Of a stretch of DNA of 64,000 bases, positions 59,316 to 64,000 are shown in pieces. The DNA comes from CAWAYH01 sp963786195 (GTDB lineage Bacteria > Acidobacteriota > Vicinamibacteria > Vicinamibacterales > 2-12-FULL-66-21). The position numbers were made by a program, and so were the translations under genes. Below the pieces are notes generated by a model. That model was not told the DNA's origin, ran no database searches, and saw only the letters and a program-made list of their open reading frames with translations. The DNA is taken from the NCBI GenBank assembly GCA_963786195.1, contig CAWAYH010000013.1, positions 290,369 to 354,368 of the forward strand, given 5' to 3'. Every line of letters begins with the position of its first letter. Positions within the stretch are counted from its first letter, which is position 1.

Positions 59316-59505
59316 AAGACGAGGGCTTGAGGATGGCCCCGCTGTCCGGCTCGTCGATGCCGGCCATCATCCGAAGCAGCGTCGTTTTCCCGGCGCCATT
59401 GGGACCGCACAGGCCGACGCGCTCGCGCGGCGAAATCTGCCAGGTGACGTGGTCGAACAGCGTCCGGTCGCCGAAGGACTTCGTGAGGCTCGAGAGTTGG
59501 ATCAA
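59316..59505 (-). pseudogene. ABC-F ATPase, N-terminal fragment only
   Basis: Starts at 59505 with MIQLSSLTKSFGDRTLFDHV then TWQISPRERVGLCGPNGAGK: the ABC-F opening with an intact Walker A. After AGIDEPDSGAILKPSSL the next expected block (signature, Walker B) is absent and the frame runs antisense through the cytochrome gene. Only about 63 of the usual ~550-650 residues remain. ABC-F proteins act on ribosomes, for example in antibiotic resistance. Confidence 0.82.
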
Positions 59506-59513
59506 GAGACGGT

Positions 59514-60107
59514 TTATTCTTCGATGCCGAGGGCCTTGGCGGTCTTACCCAGCACCTGCGACACCCTGAAGGGCTTGGTCAAATAGCCATGGACGCCCAG
59601 ATTGGCCGCTTCAATGGCGCTCGATTCGGTGGAATAGCCGGTAATGACCAGCACCGGCAGGTCGGCCTTGTAGCGCTTGGCTTCACGAATGACGGTGAGC
59701 CCGTCCATGCCCGGCATCCGCAGATCGGTGATCAGCAGATCGTACGGGTACAGCCGCATCCGTTCGAGTGCGGTGCGCCCGTCCGGGGCGGTGTCCACGT
59801 CGTAGTCGGACATGGCCAGCGTCTTTTCGAGCAGCTCGCGGATGCTCGCCTCGTCGTCCACCACCAGGATTCGCGGCCGTGTCGGGGCATTGGCCGGCCG
59901 CGCAGGTGCCGCCGGCGCCTGCCGGACGCCGCCGCGCGGACGCTGGCTGTCGAGCCACGAGTCGATGTCCCGCTTGCGGAACCGCCATTGACGGCCGACG
60001 CGCACCGCAGGAATCTTGCCCGCCTTGATGAGACGGTAGACGGTCCGCAGGTTGACTTGGAGGTATTCCAAGACTTCTTCCGTGGTCAGGAACGTTTCAT
60101 CGATCAT
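59514..60107 (-). CDS. Response regulator with N-terminal excisionase/MerR-type HTH and C-terminal receiver
   Basis: 197 residues. TTEEVLEYLQVNLRTVYRLI then KAGKIPAVRVGRQWRFRKRD is an excisionase-family helix-turn-helix (residues 7-55). A Pro/Ala linker follows, then a receiver domain (about 78-195): ILVVDDEASIRELLEKTLAM, phospho-acceptor Asp in DLLITDLRMPGMDG, VLVITGYST and the Lys in YLTKPF. The order HTH first, receiver last is the reverse of most response regulators. Encoded 36 bases after the histidine kinase, which is the obvious partner. Confidence 0.9.
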   Translation of the reverse strand: MIDETFLTTEEVLEYLQVNLRTVYRLIKAGKIPAVRVGRQWRFRKRDIDSWLDSQRPRGGVRQAPAAPARPANAPTRPRILVVDDEASIRELLEKTLAMSDYDVDTAPDGRTALERMRLYPYDLLITDLRMPGMDGLTVIREAKRYKADLPVLVITGYSTESSAIEAANLGVHGYLTKPFRVSQVLGKTAKALGIEE

Positions 60108-60143
60108 GCGTCCGCGTCCTTCGTGCTTTTGTGCGCCGCGCGT

Positions 60144-62352
60144 TCAATTCAAGCCGACCATGGCCGGCTCGGTCTCCCTGCGGGGGGTCGGTTGGACTGG
60201 CAGCTCGATGGTGAACACGGCGCCGCCATCGGGATGATTGGCGGCGACGATTTCTCCACCGTGCTCCTGCACGATGCCATAGGTAATTGCGAGCCCGAGC
60301 CCGCTTCCCTTGCCGACCTCTTTGGTCGTGTAGAACGGTTCGAAGATCCGCGGCGCGACGTCGGAAGGAATCCCATCGCCGGTGTCCCGGACCGTCACGA
60401 TAACCCGATCGGCGGACGGCGGCCACGGCGGTGGTGATTTCGATGCGCCCGCCATGGCCGCTCTCCGCAATCGCGTGCTCCGCGTTCATCACGATGTTGA
60501 GAAACACCTGGTGCAGCAGCAGCGGATCGCTCTGCACACGAGGTAGCTTCGAATCATAGTGTCGCACGACTTCGATTTCCGCGGCGCGGCACGCCGACGC
60601 GCGGGTCGCCATCACCTTCTGCAGCACGGCGTTGATGCTGACGGCGCGGCGCACGAGACGGCGCGAACCCGAGAACGCCAGGAGGTTGCGGACGATCTTG
60701 GCGGCCCGGTCGGCTTCGCGGTAGATCGTCTGGACCTCGCGGCGAAGCTTGCGCGGGAAGGCCCCGGTCGCGCGAAGCAGCTCGAGATGGCCCAGCACAC
60801 CCTGCAACGGGTTGTTCAGCTCGTGGGCGATCCCCGCGACGAACTGTCCGAGCGCGACCAGCTTCTCCGACTGATTGAGGCGGCGCCGGAGCTCCTCTCG
60901 CTCCTCCTGCATTCTGGCTTGCGCTGTCAAGTCCCGCGCCACCAGGACGCTGCCGACCCGATCGCGCTCGTGGTTGCGCAGCGCGGTGACCGTGACCATG
61001 AACGGTCCCTTCAGGACCGGATCGAGCACTTCGATCGTCACCGGCGAGGCGCCGCTGGACGCCGACTCGTCGGTGGCCTGTTTGGCGAGCCACTGTCGCA
61101 GCTCCGGGCCGACGAACTCCTCGAACGGCCGCTCGAGCAGCTCGTCACGCGTGAAGCCGACGCGGCTGGCAAACGCGTGGTTGACGTGGGCGATTCGCCC
61201 GCGGCGATCCCAGACGGCCACCAGATGCGTAATCGAGTCGAAGGTGTTCTCGAGCTCGCGCCGCGACCGCACCAGGTCGTCCAGGAGCTGCAGGTTCTCC
61301 ATGGCGCTCGAGAGCTGACGGCCGAGCTGATCGGCGCGATCGAGCACCGCCAGCTCGCGGCCGGTCTCGATGCGGACGCCCTCGATGAGCGAGCGAGCCG
61401 AGCGCCCGCCGGCAGCCGCGCAAGGGGATGGTGATGGTCGAGGTCGCGAGACGATGAATCGGCGGTCGGGAGAATCCCGGCCCGCGCGTGACGCATCGCC
61501 ACGGCGGCCGGCGAGGCCGCGATCATCGGCCGCGACCCGTGCGCGAGCCGTCACCCGAAACGCGTCGGAGGAGGCGTGCATGACCAGATGATCGTGTTCG
61601 CCGATCGTGCACCCAGACCGACGTGCGCTCGGCGCCGAAGAGCCGGTTCGCTCCGAGACAGAATGCATCGAGGCTGGAGGACGACGTTCAGCGCCACCCC
61701 GACGGTGCCGGCGAACTCGTCGAGCACGAGCCGAAGGTCGCGCTGCAGGCTCTCGTTCTGGCGCAGACGAAACAGCTCGAGCGCGGTCACGAAGGCCTCG
61801 CCGATGTCGGTCAACGCGCCGGTCCGGGCGAGCGGCCCATCGATCGCCGATCGCCAGCAGACCCACGCGCTCGCCGCGCTGCTGGAGCGGGAGCAGCAGC
61901 GCCGCGTCGGTGCCGAGTCGAACCGCCAGGGCGGGGAGCTGTGCGCTCGGTGTTGACGATGAAGGTAGGCGTCGAACGCGAGAAGGTGTCCGACAGAATC
62001 TGCGCATCGCTCGCCGTCGGCGAGCCACGGCTCCGTCGGCAGCGGCATCCAGTCCGTAGGCCGACGTCGCCTGCAACACCCCGCTGTGCGCGTTCTGCTC
62101 GAACAGGAGCGAGCAGCGGCCGCCGGCCGCATCGACCGCGAGCCGATGCAGCTGCGGAAGCAGCTCCGTCAAGCTGGTCGCGCGGGCAATCAACGTCAGC
62201 AGAGGCGGGGCCCCGGCCACATCTGCGCCGCGGCCCGCATTCCCCGGTCGCGCCGGCCTCGGCGGCGGCGAGCCGAACGTCGGCCGTTCGTCGCCGCGGT
62301 TGAGGCTCGGTCCGTTGTGGTGAGCGCGCCAAGGCGCCTGATTGTATGTCAT
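60144..62352 (-). CDS. Sensor histidine kinase (GAF-GAF-PAS-HisKA-HATPase), many frame breaks
   Basis: About 735 residues joined. The N-terminal GAF part (TLIARATSLTELLPQLHRLA, VDAAGGRCSLLFEQ) is scattered over three frames between 62200 and 61600, needing at least five one-base changes. Then a PAS domain (NTFDSITHLVAVWDRRGRIA, HVNHAFASRVGFTRDELLER), HisKA with the phospho-His in VAGIAHELNNPLQGVLG, and, after a last break near 60425, HATPase blocks DTGDGIP and FYTTKEVGKGSGLGLAITYG. No TM helix, so a soluble sensor. Its partner is the downstream HTH-receiver protein. The density of breaks is the highest in the window. Confidence 0.85.
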
Positions 62353-62520
62353 TGACGCTGTGTACGCCAACATCTACAGCGGCTAAACTGTAGGATGACT
62401 TGAAGTTAAAGCATGCAGTGGCGATCGGACGATTGGTCGCGTCCCGGCGACCCGGCCGTTCTCGGCATTGAGCCGTCTAACAGACTAACGATTCCGAGAG
62501 GACGGCCGTCACCGCTCCGC

Positions 62521-63111
62521 ATGACGTGCACCGACGAGGAACTCGTCGCCAGATCGAATGGCGGCGACCCCGACAGTTTCAACGAGCTCATCAGGCGGTG
62601 GGAACGTCCCATCTATGCCCTCGCGTACCGGCAAATCGGCCGCGAAGAGGATGCGCGGGACGTGTGTCAGGAGACGTTTCTCCGGGCGTTTCGCGCGCTC
62701 AAGGGGTTTCGGGGGCAGGCGAAGTTCTCGTCGTGGCTGTACCGAATCGCCATCAACCTGTGCCGCGACTGGATGCGCCGCGAACGGCGGACGCCGGTCA
62801 TGCAGGCCCCGGAGGACGTGGATTTGATGGACCTGGCGGCGGCGCGCGAGCCGTCCGAATCGATTGAGGACCGGATCGGGCGAAACGACCTGTCGCGGGC
62901 CGTGGAACGGGCCATGGCGGTCCTGCCCGAAGAGCAGCGGGCGGCGATCGTCCTGAAGGAGTATCACGGGCTGACGTTCCAGGAGATCGCGGATCTCGTG
63001 GGCTGTCCGTTGAGTACAGTGAAGACGAGGCTCTATCAGGGGCTGACGGTCCTGCGGCGCGAGCTGGCGCGCACGGGCACACCGGTGAAGAAAGAGAATC
63101 TGGTCCAATGA
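62521..63111 (+). CDS. RpoE-like ECF sigma factor
   Basis: 196 residues from the ATG at 62521. Region 2: FNELIRRWERPIYALAYRQI, EDARDVCQETFLRAFRALKG, FSSWLYRIAINLCRDWMRR. Region 4: LPEEQRAAIVLKEYHGLTFQ then EIADLVGCPLSTVKTRLYQG. An intact group-1-like ECF sigma. The next gene, 43 bases on, encodes a zinc-finger anti-sigma factor, so the pair should respond to envelope or redox stress. Divergent from the histidine kinase, sharing the 62353-62520 region. Confidence 0.94.
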   Translation: MTCTDEELVARSNGGDPDSFNELIRRWERPIYALAYRQIGREEDARDVCQETFLRAFRALKGFRGQAKFSSWLYRIAINLCRDWMRRERRTPVMQAPEDVDLMDLAAAREPSESIEDRIGRNDLSRAVERAMAVLPEEQRAAIVLKEYHGLTFQEIADLVGCPLSTVKTRLYQGLTVLRRELARTGTPVKKENLVQ

Positions 63112-63154
63112 CCAGCTGACGAGATGACGAGAATGACCACATTCGAGATCGACC

Positions 63155-63987
63155 ATGGCTGACATTCTGTGCGGATACACGGCGGATCGTGATGAAACGC
63201 TCGGTGGCATACCTGTACGGCGACATCGAGCCGGCGCAACGCGCGACGTTCGACGCGCACATCGCCACGTGCGAGCGCTGTCGCCACGAGCTGGCGGACT
63301 TGCAGCAGGTGCGGGACCAGCTGCAGCTGTGGACGGCGCCGGAGGCGTCCCACCCGCTCGACGGTGCCGGCGCTCCTCTGTTGGCGGACCGGCGCCGCCC
63401 GCCGGCATCCGGGCCGACGCGGCGCAGACGTCCCGGCGTGGGCGCAGGTGGCCGCGGCGGTGCTCGTGCTCGGTGTGTCGGCCGGGGTTGGCGGCGCCAT
63501 CGCGAACCTCGACGTGCGCTACGAGCGCGGAGCGCTGACGCTTCGGACAGGCTGGTCGCGTTCGGAGTCGCGCGGCGGGCTTCCGGCCGAGTGCGGCGGC
63601 CGCGGGAACCGCGCCAGCAGCGGCCGGTGCGGCCGTGCCGTGGCAAGGAGATCTCGAGGCGCTCGAGCGGCGGCTGCGGACTGAATTTCGGGCGTCGCCG
63701 TCGGCCGCGGTCGAGACCGCTCGCGCGCACCGAGGGCAGCCGCGACGAGCGACGAGGCACAAGTGCTTCGCAAGGTGCGCACGTTGCTCGAGGACAGCGA
63801 GCGCAAGCAGCGCAACGAGCTGGCGCTTCGGATTGCCGAAGTCGTGCAGGAGTTCGACGCCAAGCGAGGCACCGACCTCGCGAACATTCGCAACATGAAG
63901 ACCATTCAGAGCGCCACCGACGTCGAAATCGTACGGCAGCAGCAGTGGCTCAACCTGCTGACGCGCGCGTCGGTGCAGAGTCGATAG
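63155..63987 (+). CDS. Zinc-finger (ZAS) anti-sigma factor with TM helix and coiled coil, frame-broken
   Basis: About 277 residues joined. The start (MADILCGYTADRDET) breaks near 63205 (one extra G in CTCGGTGGC) and continues LYGDIEPAQRATFDAHIATC then ERCRHELADL: the HxxxCxxC anti-sigma zinc motif. A further break near 63430 leads to the TM helix (WAQVAAAVLVLGVSAGVGGA), then after more shifts to a long coiled coil (LRKVRTLLEDSERKQRNELA, RIAEVVQEFDAKRGTDLAN) ending QQQWLNLLTRASVQSR. Domain order fits a membrane-bound anti-sigma partner of the preceding ECF factor; the coiled coil is probably periplasmic. Confidence 0.82.
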
Positions 63988-64000
63988 GGACATTGGGCGA

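Overview
The window looks like a chromosomal segment of a high-GC soil or sediment bacterium, most likely an acidobacterium of the Vicinamibacteria type. Family-level evidence for this is an ADOP-type permease, a CadC-like winged-helix/TPR regulator, a Ser/Thr kinase fused to a PD40 beta-propeller, a TIGR02999-type ECF sigma factor, and a NarI-like/molybdopterin/Rieske membrane redox operon. The assignment rests on gene families only, because no rRNA is present.

Layout. 1-13141 is ordinary chromosome: partial HAD hydrolase, PilZ protein, purA, hutH-hutU with a coupled P-loop ATPase, a four-helix-bundle gene boxed by 78-bp inverted repeats, rnc preceded by (or fused to) a DUF2007 domain, a HAMP/SpoIIE phosphatase, a Cys/Met-metabolism PLP enzyme, cutA, an FtsB-like gene and tRNA-fMet. 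About 13142-29167 is a tRNA-anchored genomic island. A large serine recombinase abuts tRNA-fMet, and the last 15 bases of the tRNA end recur at 29153-29167. The cargo is a stack of toxin-antitoxin and conflict genes (AbiEi/AbiEii, MazF pair, MNT with a HEPN stub, HicBA, HigA-like), a PcfJ-like gene, a truncated tyrosine integrase with an excisionase-like gene, two decayed Hen1 N-terminal domains, and an HTH-small protein-RlaP nucleotidyltransferase operon. A remnant of a second recombinase lies just outside the right repeat.

29446-64000 returns to chromosome: winged-helix/TPR regulator, MauG-like dihaem protein, GltD-like/NifJ/dihydroorotate-dehydrogenase-like operon, a six-gene molybdopterin/Rieske/TDT-transporter operon, phosphoketolase, ADOP permease, kinase-PD40 fusion, vanadium-haloperoxidase-like PAP2 protein, ECF sigma factor, a cytochrome c gene that collides with a truncated ABC-F gene, a histidine kinase with an HTH-receiver response regulator, and a sigma/anti-sigma pair.

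How the genes work together. hutH and hutU carry out the first two steps of histidine degradation. The GltD-like/NifJ/DHOD-like set and phosphoketolase point to ferredoxin-linked pyruvate and acetyl-phosphate metabolism. The island concentrates RNA-targeting toxins with RNA-repair relatives (Hen1, RlaP).

A global caveat: many conserved genes here are split by single-base gains or losses, most often one extra G on the coding strand. This looks more like uncorrected long-read consensus error than biology, so broken genes are described as whole genes with their breakpoints, and decay inside the island must be judged against that background.
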